A stretch of DNA of 36,052 nt, taken from contig CADWAF010004302.1 in the NCBI GenBank assembly GCA_902984215.1, forward strand, positions 1-36,052, given 5' to 3'. Shown here piece after piece: positions 9,101 to 17,326 of the stretch; positions within the stretch are counted from its first letter, which is position 1, and each line of letters begins with the position of its first letter. The notes beneath the pieces are model-generated. The model saw nothing but the letters and a program-made list of their open reading frames with translations, searched no databases and had not been told where the DNA came from. The position numbers and the translations under genes were made by a program. The DNA is from Willaertia magna. Lineage: Eukaryota > Heterolobosea > Eutetramitea > Acrasida > Naegleriidae.

Positions 9101-11377
9101 TTATATTATGCTTCCCTTTATTTTCATTCCAACATATTTTTTCTTATCACCTTGAAGGAAGCATGGAATTAATGCCTCAAATTTTGGACTGGGCTTTTGA
9201 GCAACAAGTTGAAAAGTAATATCTAACTCCTCATAAGCCTTTATGTCACCAGATTCATTATCTTTAAATCTTATAACTAAATTATTGTTAGAATTTGCCT
9301 GATATCTTTCCATCACAAACCATGAAAATGAGACATTCAGAAAAGAGGCATTCTTAATTGTAAAACTTCTTTCCACTACATCATTCACTTTTATTTCTCC
9401 CAATTCAAAGACATACTCACTTAAAACCAATAGTGGTGCCTGAACTTCAGCATTAACAGAAATAAATAGTTGTGAAACACCACTTAAATCTTGACATTGT
9501 ATAATCTCCCTCACATGACAAGGTTTTTCAGCAAAAAGAGAAATGTTGACCACTCTACTTTCTCTAGGAAGCAATACTTCATTATTAGGACTGCAGTCCA
9601 GTATAAAATCACTTTGATTACTATTGCTAAAAAGTAATTTCCACGCCACCTCAACGTTTGAAGGATTAGAAATTTGTATTGGAATAAATACTTTTTTTCC
9701 TGCCTCCACTATTCCAAAATCTATAGCCGCACAGTCCAACCTTAGTCCATAAAACTTTGATATTCCTTTTAAAATAATTGGCAATTTGTTAATACCAGAT
9801 ATTTCACAATTAATTATTTGATGGAATACTCCTGCCTTAGATGCTGTCACAAAAATGGTTGTGTCAATTTCTCTACGGGGAGGTATAACACCTTTTTCTT
9901 CAGAAACCTCCACTACCAACTCAGTTTCATTTTCTATAGGAATCCATCTATACAACGCCTCAATATCTGAATTGTTATACAACGTAATTTTCTTTTCCAC
10001 TACTTCACCAGCAAACACATCACCAAAATCAACTAAAGGAACATTCACACCCACATCTATTGTATTAGAACTACCATAAACTCTAACATGAGACACCATA
10101 AAAGAGCCAATGATTGAAATATCTTGTTTTGTAATAGCATTTCTCTTTGATTGCAGAGCTGATGAACTTTCAATTTGTAGTTTCTCCTCACTCAGAGGTA
10201 CAAAGAATTTAAGAGGATCATTTTGTTGAACAGCATTAAGCGTAGATGTTCTAAACCAATCTAAACCAACCCTAGAATAAAGATAAAGAGGATGCCTTTC
10301 ATTTGGAAGTGGTAAATTGAAAATGTAAAGTAAAAAAAAGCCAGAATATACCCCAACAATTTGTGGAGAAAAGGTAACTTCAAAAATAATCTTTTCTCCA
10401 GGCATAATCTCACCACTTTCTGGAATAATAGAAAAAGGTAAATTAATTCCCTTCATTTGTATAGGTACTTCAGTTAGTTCATCAAAGTATTTCCATTCAT
10501 AGGGTATTACAATATTGGTAGTATTCAAATAAGTTATGGATTGAGACTCTGATATTTGATTTGGATAAACGTTATCAAACTGTATCAGTGAAGGATGATT
10601 GTCTGGGTCAAATCTACTCAACTTAGATATAGAACATAACTCTAACGATGGATATTGGGCATAACCTCTTAATTCTAATTCAAAAATTTGTTGATTATCA
10701 AATACCATAAAAATTGTAACACAATGAAGTCCTTTTGTTTCAGGTCTATAAGTTATTGTAATTGGAATCTCCTCTCCTTCCTGCAATTCAAAATGTTTTG
10801 GAGAAATAAAGAAAGGAGGACATTCAAGGATTGTTTCTGAAATCTCTTGAAATTCATTAACAGACGAAAATAATAAAGTTGGATTCATAGTTTCTTCATC
10901 AAAATGTTTTAAAAGTAAAAATTTACCAACCCCTCCCTTATTTACACATTCAATAATATGATTAATTTCACCATTTACAACACAATAACCACAATCAATA
11001 ATTCTGGGAATTGTTAATAAGGGCATTCTCCTTCTTCCCCTTAACGGAAGTATTACATTTTTCTTAGACGCTGTTACAATCTCAATACTATCATCAAAAT
11101 CTAATAAAGAATCAGGTGAAAATGTAATTAATACCTTTACAGACATTCCTGGTGCAATTTTATGTTCTTTTTCATCTAACCTTTGAATTTTAAAGAATTT
11201 AGTTTTAGGTCTAGTTATCCTTATTAAAGTTGAATATTTAGATTTATTCTTAATCTGAACAATTTCTTGATAACAATGTCCAACCTCATATTCGGGAAAG
11301 ACAACTACTGAAGGAACACATTCTACCATTACAACATCATCGAAAGGCTGATTTTGTAGGAAACTACGTTGTTTCAT
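9101..11377 (-). CDS. ASH/MSP-domain (hydin/DLEC1-like) ciliary protein
   Basis: Protein of 758 residues built from tandem immunoglobulin-like ASH (ASPM-SPD2-Hydin) domains. Each unit shows the typical pattern of a strand with VxFG or IDFG, then ITLYNNS- or FTIKNAS-type segments, then a proline-rich strand and FSPxxxGxY. Examples are FPEYEVGHCYQEIVQIKNKS near residue 27, VDFGDVFAGEVVEKKITLYN in the middle, and LGEIKVNDVVERSFTIKNAS near residue 670. About six units are visible. Such proteins (HYDIN, DLEC1/CFAP81, CFAP65, CFAP74) act in motile axonemes, mostly at the central pair. This one is short for the group and cannot be placed in one subfamily by eye. A CTTGCGCGGGAAGG box sits 18-31 bp upstream of the ATG. 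Codon use is more balanced than in the K/N-rich genes. Confidence 0.72.
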   Translation of the reverse strand: MKQRSFLQNQPFDDVVMVECVPSVVVFPEYEVGHCYQEIVQIKNKSKYSTLIRITRPKTKFFKIQRLDEKEHKIAPGMSVKVLITFSPDSLLDFDDSIEIVTASKKNVILPLRGRRRMPLLTIPRIIDCGYCVVNGEINHIIECVNKGGVGKFLLLKHFDEETMNPTLLFSSVNEFQEISETILECPPFFISPKHFELQEGEEIPITITYRPETKGLHCVTIFMVFDNQQIFELELRGYAQYPSLELCSISKLSRFDPDNHPSLIQFDNVYPNQISESQSITYLNTTNIVIPYEWKYFDELTEVPIQMKGINLPFSIIPESGEIMPGEKIIFEVTFSPQIVGVYSGFFLLYIFNLPLPNERHPLYLYSRVGLDWFRTSTLNAVQQNDPLKFFVPLSEEKLQIESSSALQSKRNAITKQDISIIGSFMVSHVRVYGSSNTIDVGVNVPLVDFGDVFAGEVVEKKITLYNNSDIEALYRWIPIENETELVVEVSEEKGVIPPRREIDTTIFVTASKAGVFHQIINCEISGINKLPIILKGISKFYGLRLDCAAIDFGIVEAGKKVFIPIQISNPSNVEVAWKLLFSNSNQSDFILDCSPNNEVLLPRESRVVNISLFAEKPCHVREIIQCQDLSGVSQLFISVNAEVQAPLLVLSEYVFELGEIKVNDVVERSFTIKNASFLNVSFSWFVMERYQANSNNNLVIRFKDNESGDIKAYEELDITFQLVAQKPSPKFEALIPCFLQGDKKKYVGMKIKGSII

Positions 11378-11437
11378 TTTTTGTAGTTTAAATACTTGCG
11401 CGGGAAGGAATCAAATTTAAGGGAAAATAGAATTTTA

Positions 11438-12168
11438 TTATTGTTGAGTCTCTTCAGTATTTGTGTTATCATTATTGGTGGTTTCAATAGTGGATGTTTG
11501 TTCATTGCTATTATTAACATTTTCTTCTTGTGATAAATTATTCTCTTCCTCGGTAACTTTTTCTTGTTGTTGTTCCAACAGATGAGTGTTATTATTATTC
11601 ATTTGATCAACTTGTACAGTTGTTTGTTGTTGAATAGGTGTATTAGTTACATTTGTTTCGGTAGGTAATGATTGATTAGTTGGTGTTGTAGGTGTTTGTT
11701 TATATTTCAATCTCTCAATTCTTTGTTGACGTAATAATTCTAACTCTGGATACTTTTTAAAAAGGATTTTAAAATAAATTATTAAATTAAAATAATTAAA
11801 TTCTTACCTTTTGTTTTGCTAATTTATTGAGTCTAGCTAAACGATCCGATATATGTCCTAATGTAGTGGATATATTAATTACTCTTTTCCTTGAATTTGT
11901 TAATTTTACAAGATATGGAGAGACGTCAACAAATTGTGCTTCTTGTTGACATTGATCTAATTGTTTTGATAATGAGTCGATTTGTTCCGATAACTGGGTT
12001 TGACTCAATTGAATGTCTCTAATTTTTATATCATATTGTGCTGCTAATGGTTCTAAAACCTCAAGCATACCTATTCAATTATTAATGTGTAGAAGCAGAT
12101 TAATTGATTAGTGTCTACCAAAAATAAAAAAACATACCACTTGCAAAAGCTTGTTCGCTATTTTCCAT
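11438..12168 (-). CDS. SNAPIN: SNAPIN, BLOC-1/BORC subunit (three exons)
   Basis: Three exons: 12138-12168, 11808-12070 and 11438-11752, with introns of 67 nt (GTATGT...ATAG) and 55 nt (GTAAGA...AAAG). The phases fit and give 202 residues. SNAPIN is a small coiled-coil subunit shared by BLOC-1 and BORC, which control endosome-lysosome biogenesis and lysosome positioning. The join of exons 1 and 2 restores AFASGMLEVLEPL, matching human SNAPIN's LFAEGLLEFLRPA. Later, EQIDSLSKQL and VSPYLVKLTNSRKRVINI match EQIDNLATEL and LDPYVKKLLNARRRVVLV. The last 100 residues are a Gln/Asn/Thr/Glu low-complexity tail with no counterpart in the 136-residue human protein. Without splicing the 10-codon first exon the SNAPIN N-terminus is lost. 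Confidence 0.88.
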
Positions 12169-12206
12169 TTTTTTTTGTAAAAGTTGGAGCTTTCAATCTA
12201 CAAAAA
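12169..12206. promoter_or_regulatory. 38-bp shared promoter between SNAPIN and IFT20
   Basis: The start codons of SNAPIN (minus, 12168) and IFT20 (plus, 12207) are separated by only 38 bp. There is a T-tract next to SNAPIN's start (A-tract on its coding strand) and a CAAAAAA tract before IFT20's start. The segment is too short for two ordinary promoters, so the core elements must be shared, or transcription of each gene must begin inside the other's transcribed region. Confidence 0.6.
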
Positions 12207-12646
12207 ATGGAGGAATTGAAATTAACGTTTGATGAAGATTATAACTTGAGGATTTTTGATCCTGATAAATTTCAAGCCTCGGAACAGTTAAGAAATAAAG
12301 CAGAAGAGTTTTCTTCAAGTAAGTTTAGAATGAAAGGTTTGTCTAACTTAACATTTTAGAGATGAAGGAGTTTCAAAAAGTAGTTTCTGAGGTTATGCAA
12401 GTCTTGGAATCACAAGGGAAATTAATTGAAGAAGAAAAGTTAAAAGCGATTGGTATGAGAAATCTAGTAAAAGCAGAGGAAGACAGAAGAAAAGATGTAT
12501 TAAGGGAATACCAACAAATTATTGCGGACAAACATACTGAACTGGATAGAGTTGTTGATGAACTAGAGTCACTTCGAAAAGTAGAACAAGAGCAGAAAAA
12601 ATTGATAGAAAGATTAAGCAATAATGAACCTACAGACATGGAATAA
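12207..12646 (+). CDS. IFT20: IFT20, intraflagellar transport B subunit
   Basis: Two exons, 12207-12318 and 12360-12646, around a 41-nt intron (GTAAGT...TTTTAG). Splicing yields 132 residues, the same length as human IFT20. IFT20 is a coiled-coil IFT-B subunit that also works at the Golgi, sorting membrane proteins to the cilium. Family landmarks are LRIFDPDKF near residue 15 (human LRVLDPEVT), SSKMKEFQKVVSEV spanning the splice site (human VDKIGQFQKIVGGL), KLKAIGMRNLVK (human KMKAIGARNLLK) and the final LESLRKVEQEQKKLIE (human YEALCKVEAEQNEFID). The ATG at 12207 follows an A-tract. The gene converges on the SUN gene with 41 bp between stop codons. Confidence 0.95.
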
Positions 12647-12687
12647 TTTAATCCAATCAAAGTGTAAATAAATGCTGTGTATTATAG

Positions 12688-14409
12688 TTAATCATGTTTT
12701 CCATGAATCCTAAATCTATAAATACAAGTATAATTCTCATTGCCATAATTGTCTTTAATTTGTAATCTAAATAATTGGAATTTGCTAACTATTGTCTCTG
12801 ATACTGGGAAAGTTTGAACTGCAGGTCCATTAATATCATATTCATAATCTGTAAGTTTTACAAGTGAAGTGTGATTGTCATATCCATAAATACTGAATAG
12901 TTTAGGAGCACTGCTAATATCTGGAGAAAGACTGGCAGGTATGTGGTCAATAGAGAAATGTGTTGGAGTAATAGGGAATGCAATTTGAATTACTACGTAG
13001 CCTGACTTTCCTTTCATTGGCCAACAATTTCCAATAGTCACATCAGTTTGCAACATGATACCAGGTTGTTTTGTTGACACTAACCAATTACCCCAACCAT
13101 TGGATGTAAATGTAGGTGAGTGTTCTACAATTCTTGAACCCATAGAAATTAAGGCAAAATCTGTCATATTAATTCTATCTGAAGCATACACCTCAATAGC
13201 TTGGTCTATCATTTTCTTTACAACTGGTAAAATCTCTTTCTTTATATCGGTTCTCATGTTATTTACAGTTGATTCAATAGTTGATTCTATATCTTGTTTC
13301 TTTATACTGTTGACTAGTTGGGATGGTGATTGTGGAATTGATGATACTTTCTTATTAATTTGTTCCTCAACCATTTGTTGTATTTCCAATTTAATTTTGG
13401 AAATTTCTTTTTTAATATCCGCTTTGCCCATTTCCAAATCAACTTTATTTTCCTTACTCAATTCACTGGCCCTAGTATTTAATCTTGTTGTAATTTTATA
13501 TTCCAATTCATGTAAAGCATGTCCAATTGTTTCATGTAATTCATCTTTTGAGACAAATTTACCAAATTCAAAATTATAATTATTACTACAAGTACCTGAG
13601 TTACCAGATTTCATCATTCTTTCCACTTCAGAACGGTCGGCTTTTTCATTCAACAAATCCATCATTTTGTCAATTATATATGTTTGTTTTAGAGTGCTAG
13701 TAGAAAAATCATAAAATAATTGTGCTTTTCTTTTGATGGAATAAGAAATTTCATGAATTCTCTCTTGTTGATCAAAATAAAGAAAGATAGAAAGAGCTGG
13801 AAGAAATAAAAGAGAAATTAAAAGCAATTTAGAAGTAAAAGTACCAGAAGTTGTTGTAGGGGGTGTGACTACCTCCTCTTGTTCAATAACGTTTTGACTT
13901 GATGTTGAAGGAATACGTTGTGGAGATTGAATAATTGAATTGTTATAAGATTGTTCCAAAGAGTTAGTGATATTATCGATTCTTGGTGATAATAAATCGG
14001 ATCTAGTTGTTCTGTTAGAATTGTGATATTTTGGTGTAGTATTAGTTTGTCTAGGTGTCGCGATAGTGGCTGGTGTTGATTTTGAAAGAATAGATAATCT
14101 TTTCGAGTTACGATTTGGAGTATTTCCACTTGGAGTTTCCATCTGGTGATGTTGAATATGAACATCGTCAAAAGCATAGTTTAGTTCAATATTTGGGGTA
14201 ACATTATCAGATCCTTGAGTTTTTCTTTTCTTTTTGTAGGTAGTATCATATTCCTTTCTACGTTTAATACTACCGTTATTTTCATTCTCTATTTCATCAT
14301 CATACTCTTCCTCCTCAGTAAACTCTTCTTCCTCTTTTATGTACTCCCCTTCATATGGGTGGTTGCCAAAATTTTCAGCCTTCATTTTTTTTGTAAGTTT
14401 TGGCGCCAT
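12688..14409 (-). CDS. SUN-domain inner nuclear membrane protein
   Basis: Protein of 573 residues in typical SUN order. It has an acidic and basic nucleoplasmic N-terminus (1-190), one membrane segment at about 194-212 (LLLISLLFLPALSIFLYF), a coiled-coil lumenal region (about 215-400), and a C-terminal SUN domain (about 425-573). The domain is marked by GSRIVEHSP, LQTDVTIGNCWPMKGKSG, the THFSIDHIP strand, the FSIYGYD strand, FPVSETIVSKFQLFRLQI and YTCIYRFRIHG. SUN proteins bind KASH peptides in the perinuclear space and couple the nucleoskeleton to the cytoskeleton (LINC complex); the KASH partner is not in this window. Several SP/TP sites in residues 92-170 could be mitotic phosphorylation sites (inference). 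The first codons overlap a TTTTGGCGCCAT sequence. Confidence 0.93.
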   Translation of the reverse strand: MAPKLTKKMKAENFGNHPYEGEYIKEEEEFTEEEEYDDEIENENNGSIKRRKEYDTTYKKKRKTQGSDNVTPNIELNYAFDDVHIQHHQMETPSGNTPNRNSKRLSILSKSTPATIATPRQTNTTPKYHNSNRTTRSDLLSPRIDNITNSLEQSYNNSIIQSPQRIPSTSSQNVIEQEEVVTPPTTTSGTFTSKLLLISLLFLPALSIFLYFDQQERIHEISYSIKRKAQLFYDFSTSTLKQTYIIDKMMDLLNEKADRSEVERMMKSGNSGTCSNNYNFEFGKFVSKDELHETIGHALHELEYKITTRLNTRASELSKENKVDLEMGKADIKKEISKIKLEIQQMVEEQINKKVSSIPQSPSQLVNSIKKQDIESTIESTVNNMRTDIKKEILPVVKKMIDQAIEVYASDRINMTDFALISMGSRIVEHSPTFTSNGWGNWLVSTKQPGIMLQTDVTIGNCWPMKGKSGYVVIQIAFPITPTHFSIDHIPASLSPDISSAPKLFSIYGYDNHTSLVKLTDYEYDINGPAVQTFPVSETIVSKFQLFRLQIKDNYGNENYTCIYRFRIHGKHD

Positions 14410-14483
14410 CTCTTTTTTGTATCCGCAAATTCGTCTTTATTTTTAGCTGGTGCTAAAAATCATAAATTTTTTTAAAATTAAAA
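14410..14483. promoter_or_regulatory. 74-bp bidirectional promoter between SUN and PSMA2
   Basis: Segment between two divergent start codons. It contains ATTTTTAGC and GCTAAAAAT (about 14439-14460), which form a small inverted repeat around CTGGT, then a T7 run and AAAATTAAAA before the PSMA2 ATG. No TATA box is recognisable against the AT-rich background. Confidence 0.45.
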
Positions 14484-15188
14484 ATGTCTTCAGATACGTC
14501 CTTCTCATTAACCACTTTCTCACCTTCTGGTAAACTCGTTCAAATCGAATACGCTTTGAATGCTGTACAAGCTGGTAGTACTTCATTAGCTATTAAGGCA
14601 ACAAATGGTGTAGTGGTCGCCACGGAAAAGAAATTACCAACACCTCTTATTGATCATACTACATTACAAAAGGTTGTTGCATTAACTGATCATATTGGTA
14701 TGGTTTATAGTGGAATGGGACCTGATTCACGTGTACTTGTAAAACAAGGAAGAAAACATGCAGAACAATATTATAGAATGTATAAAGAACGTATTCCTGT
14801 TTCTCAACTTGTCAGACACCTTGCTTCCGTAATGCAAGAATACACACAAAGTGGGGGTGTTAGACCATTCGGTGTTAGTTTATTAATTGCTGGATTTGAT
14901 GAAACAGGACCACATTTATACCAAGTAGATCCTAGTGGATCATATTGGGCATGGAAAGCTTCTGCCATTGGTAAGAATATGGTTAATGCAAACACTTTCT
15001 TAGAAAAACGTTATACAACAGATATGGAACTTGAAGATGCAATTCACACTGCTATTTTAACCTTAAAAGAAGGATTTGATGGTCAAATCAATGACAAAAA
15101 TATTGAAATAGGTATTATTGGAAAAGATAAAGTTTTTCGTGTTTTATCACCATCTGAAGTTAAAGATTATTTAGAAGAAGTTGAATAA
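14484..15188 (+). CDS. PSMA2: 20S proteasome subunit alpha 2
   Basis: Alpha-ring subunit of the 20S core particle, 234 residues, identical in length to human PSMA2. The N-terminal proteasome alpha signature is [20 protein letters not shown] (residues 6-25). Strongly conserved PSMA2 stretches follow: [52 protein letters not shown] and the terminal [10 protein letters not shown]. The subunit is structural (no catalytic Thr) and helps gate the ring and dock the 19S particle. No intron. A second proteasome gene, RPN11, lies 12 kb away on the other strand. Composition is more balanced than in neighbouring genes. Confidence 0.98.
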   Translation: MSSDTSFSLTTFSPSGKLVQIEYALNAVQAGSTSLAIKATNGVVVATEKKLPTPLIDHTTLQKVVALTDHIGMVYSGMGPDSRVLVKQGRKHAEQYYRMYKERIPVSQLVRHLASVMQEYTQSGGVRPFGVSLLIAGFDETGPHLYQVDPSGSYWAWKASAIGKNMVNANTFLEKRYTTDMELEDAIHTAILTLKEGFDGQINDKNIEIGIIGKDKVFRVLSPSEVKDYLEEVE

Positions 15189-15421
15189 GCTTAATATTAT
15201 TATTTATATGTATGTAGTTTTATTTGTAAATGTTGCTTCCATATTATAGTATAAAAACATTTTTTTTATAATTTAGTTTTTTAATTTATTTTTCTTTTAA
15301 TTTGGAAAATGCGGTAAATTTTAAGCCAAATAACTGTTTACCCGAGTATACTTCTTACACACCAGATTTTACAGTATTGTTGGAAGCGCCACATAGCCTT
15401 AGTTGGTAACTCTCAATAAAA

Positions 15422-17326
15422 ATGGGGCAAAGTTGCGCTGTTATCGCCTCTACTAATGTTGTTGCTGTTGAGGAAAGGCTTGGTGTTCATGAAACTGCAA
15501 TAAGGAAAACTGAAAATGTTGTTTCTTTTCATCAATATGATGTTTTTACATCGGAAAAGTATAAAGTTTCATTTGTTAAGGAATATTATTCCAGTAATTT
15601 AGAAAAACAACAAAAAATTAATGAAACTGCGCAATGCAGAAGAGTAATATTAGTTGATAGAGAGGTTCAAACAGAAACACAAATACAAATATCGTATTCA
15701 CAAGCTAAAAACGATACCAGTACTAGTTTTAAAAAGAATTCATTTAATGTAGCAACTCCTATAACAAAACAAGAGGTTAACACCGTTTCCAATATATTGC
15801 TTGGGAGTAATGTTATTGCTAATACATCTGGAAGCGATTCCTCTGTAGTTGTTAAGAGCCCTAGAATGGATTCTTTCCGTGGATCTTCAAAGAAATTAAG
15901 GAAGAAGAAATCTTCAATTTCCTCAGCCTTAACAAAATTAAGTTTTGCAAAAGAAAAACCATCTGAAGAGACTGAACCTCAAGTAATAGAAGAAACTTCA
16001 CCACCTAAAGATACTTTATCCGTTTTTAAGAAGAGGACAACTGTTGAAAAATGTCAAATGATAGAGGACGCTAGAAGATCAAAAGACTCTTCCAACGCTT
16101 CTTCTTTGACCGTTTCATATCCCGATAAACCTTCTTACTTCTCTGATGAAATTGCCACTGATTCAGACGTTTCTTCTTCAAGTGGAAAAAGAGAAGTATG
16201 TTTTACAACAACTGTGAAAACAGGTTTTGATAAAGATGGTAAGAAAATGGTCAACGAATATACAGTTGTCAGGAAATTGGGAAAAGGGGTTCATGGTAAA
16301 GTTAAACTTTGTGTCAACAAAGTTAATACTTCCTTATGTGCCATGAAGATTATAAACAAGTCTCTTCTTAACAGATTAAAAAAGGATAAGCTAGGTAGGC
16401 CGGTAAAACAGAGTGGAATGAGAAAATTACTTAAAGAGATTGCTATCCTTAAAAAAGTTCATCACCCTAATGTAGTTGATTTATATGAAGTAATTGATGA
16501 TCCTGAAAACGAAAAGCTTTTCCTTGTTTTTGAATATATAGAAAGGGGATGTTTAATGAAAATAGTTTCCAGAGATTGTGTAGATAGACAACCCTTTTCA
16601 GAGGACCTTTGTAGAAAATACTTTAGAGATTTAATTTGTGGGTTAGAATATTTACACGAGAATAAGATTGTCCATAGAGACATTAAGCCTGAGAATTTAC
16701 TTTTAACCAATGATGACAGATTGAAAATAACTGACTTTGGTGTCAGTTATATGCTGGAGGGAGACGATGATGTTTTGACAACATCAGCTGGAACGCCTGC
16801 TTTTCTTTCTCCTGAGGCTTGTGCTGTTGGAAAGTATAATGCAATACCCTCTGATATTTGGGCAGCAGGAGTTACATTATTTGTACTATACTTTGGAAAG
16901 CTACCCTTCTTTGGCCCTGGTATTCTCGGTACGTTTCATGCAATCCTCAATGACGAACCTGAATATCCAGAGGGCGCACCGCCACTTCTTGTTGATTTGT
17001 TAAAACTACTCCTAGAAAAAGATAGTCAAAAGAGAATAACAATTAAAGATATTAAGGTACATCCTTGGATAACAAAGAAAGGAACCTGGCCATTCATTAC
17101 TAATGTCGACAGAATTAAACAGTCAACTGACCAAGAAATTGAAACTGCAATAACGGTTGGTAGAGAAACGAAAGCCATTGATAAGTTCTTTTTACTTTCC
17201 AAAATTAAGAGTAGATTAAAGCACAGAGCAAATATTGCGAGGGAGAAAATTCGTCAACGAAGAATCGAAAACAGCAAGGGTAGAAGTTCCGAACCCAATA
17301 TTTTGGCGCCTAATGAAAAAAAATGA
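15422..17326 (+). CDS. CaMKK-like Ser/Thr protein kinase with acylated N-terminus
   Basis: Protein of 634 residues. A Ser-rich regulatory N-terminus (1-275) precedes a complete kinase domain (about 280-575). Visible motifs: glycine loop LGKGVHGKV (286-294), Lys309 in CAMK, Glu339, catalytic HRD (418-420), DFG (438-440) and SPE (463-465) for the usual APE. GTPAFLSPE and the insert rich in Arg/Pro/Lys after the AMK lysine (about 312-333), then KEIAILKKVHHPNVVDLYEV, match the CaMKK family, whose members phosphorylate AMPK- and CaMK-type kinases on the activation loop. The protein starts MGQSCA, an N-myristoylation sequence with Cys5 as a likely palmitoylation site, suggesting membrane attachment. 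No obvious calmodulin-binding helix is proven; basic segments follow the domain. The TGA stop overlaps the next gene's ATG after an A8 run. Confidence 0.9.
   Translation: MGQSCAVIASTNVVAVEERLGVHETAIRKTENVVSFHQYDVFTSEKYKVSFVKEYYSSNLEKQQKINETAQCRRVILVDREVQTETQIQISYSQAKNDTSTSFKKNSFNVATPITKQEVNTVSNILLGSNVIANTSGSDSSVVVKSPRMDSFRGSSKKLRKKKSSISSALTKLSFAKEKPSEETEPQVIEETSPPKDTLSVFKKRTTVEKCQMIEDARRSKDSSNASSLTVSYPDKPSYFSDEIATDSDVSSSSGKREVCFTTTVKTGFDKDGKKMVNEYTVVRKLGKGVHGKVKLCVNKVNTSLCAMKIINKSLLNRLKKDKLGRPVKQSGMRKLLKEIAILKKVHHPNVVDLYEVIDDPENEKLFLVFEYIERGCLMKIVSRDCVDRQPFSEDLCRKYFRDLICGLEYLHENKIVHRDIKPENLLLTNDDRLKITDFGVSYMLEGDDDVLTTSAGTPAFLSPEACAVGKYNAIPSDIWAAGVTLFVLYFGKLPFFGPGILGTFHAILNDEPEYPEGAPPLLVDLLKLLLEKDSQKRITIKDIKVHPWITKKGTWPFITNVDRIKQSTDQEIETAITVGRETKAIDKFFLLSKIKSRLKHRANIAREKIRQRRIENSKGRSSEPNILAPNEKK

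Noticed and set aside
13055..13579. A 174-codon plus-strand frame opposite the SUN gene
   Set aside because: Antisense shadow of the SUN domain and coiled-coil region; no independent motif.
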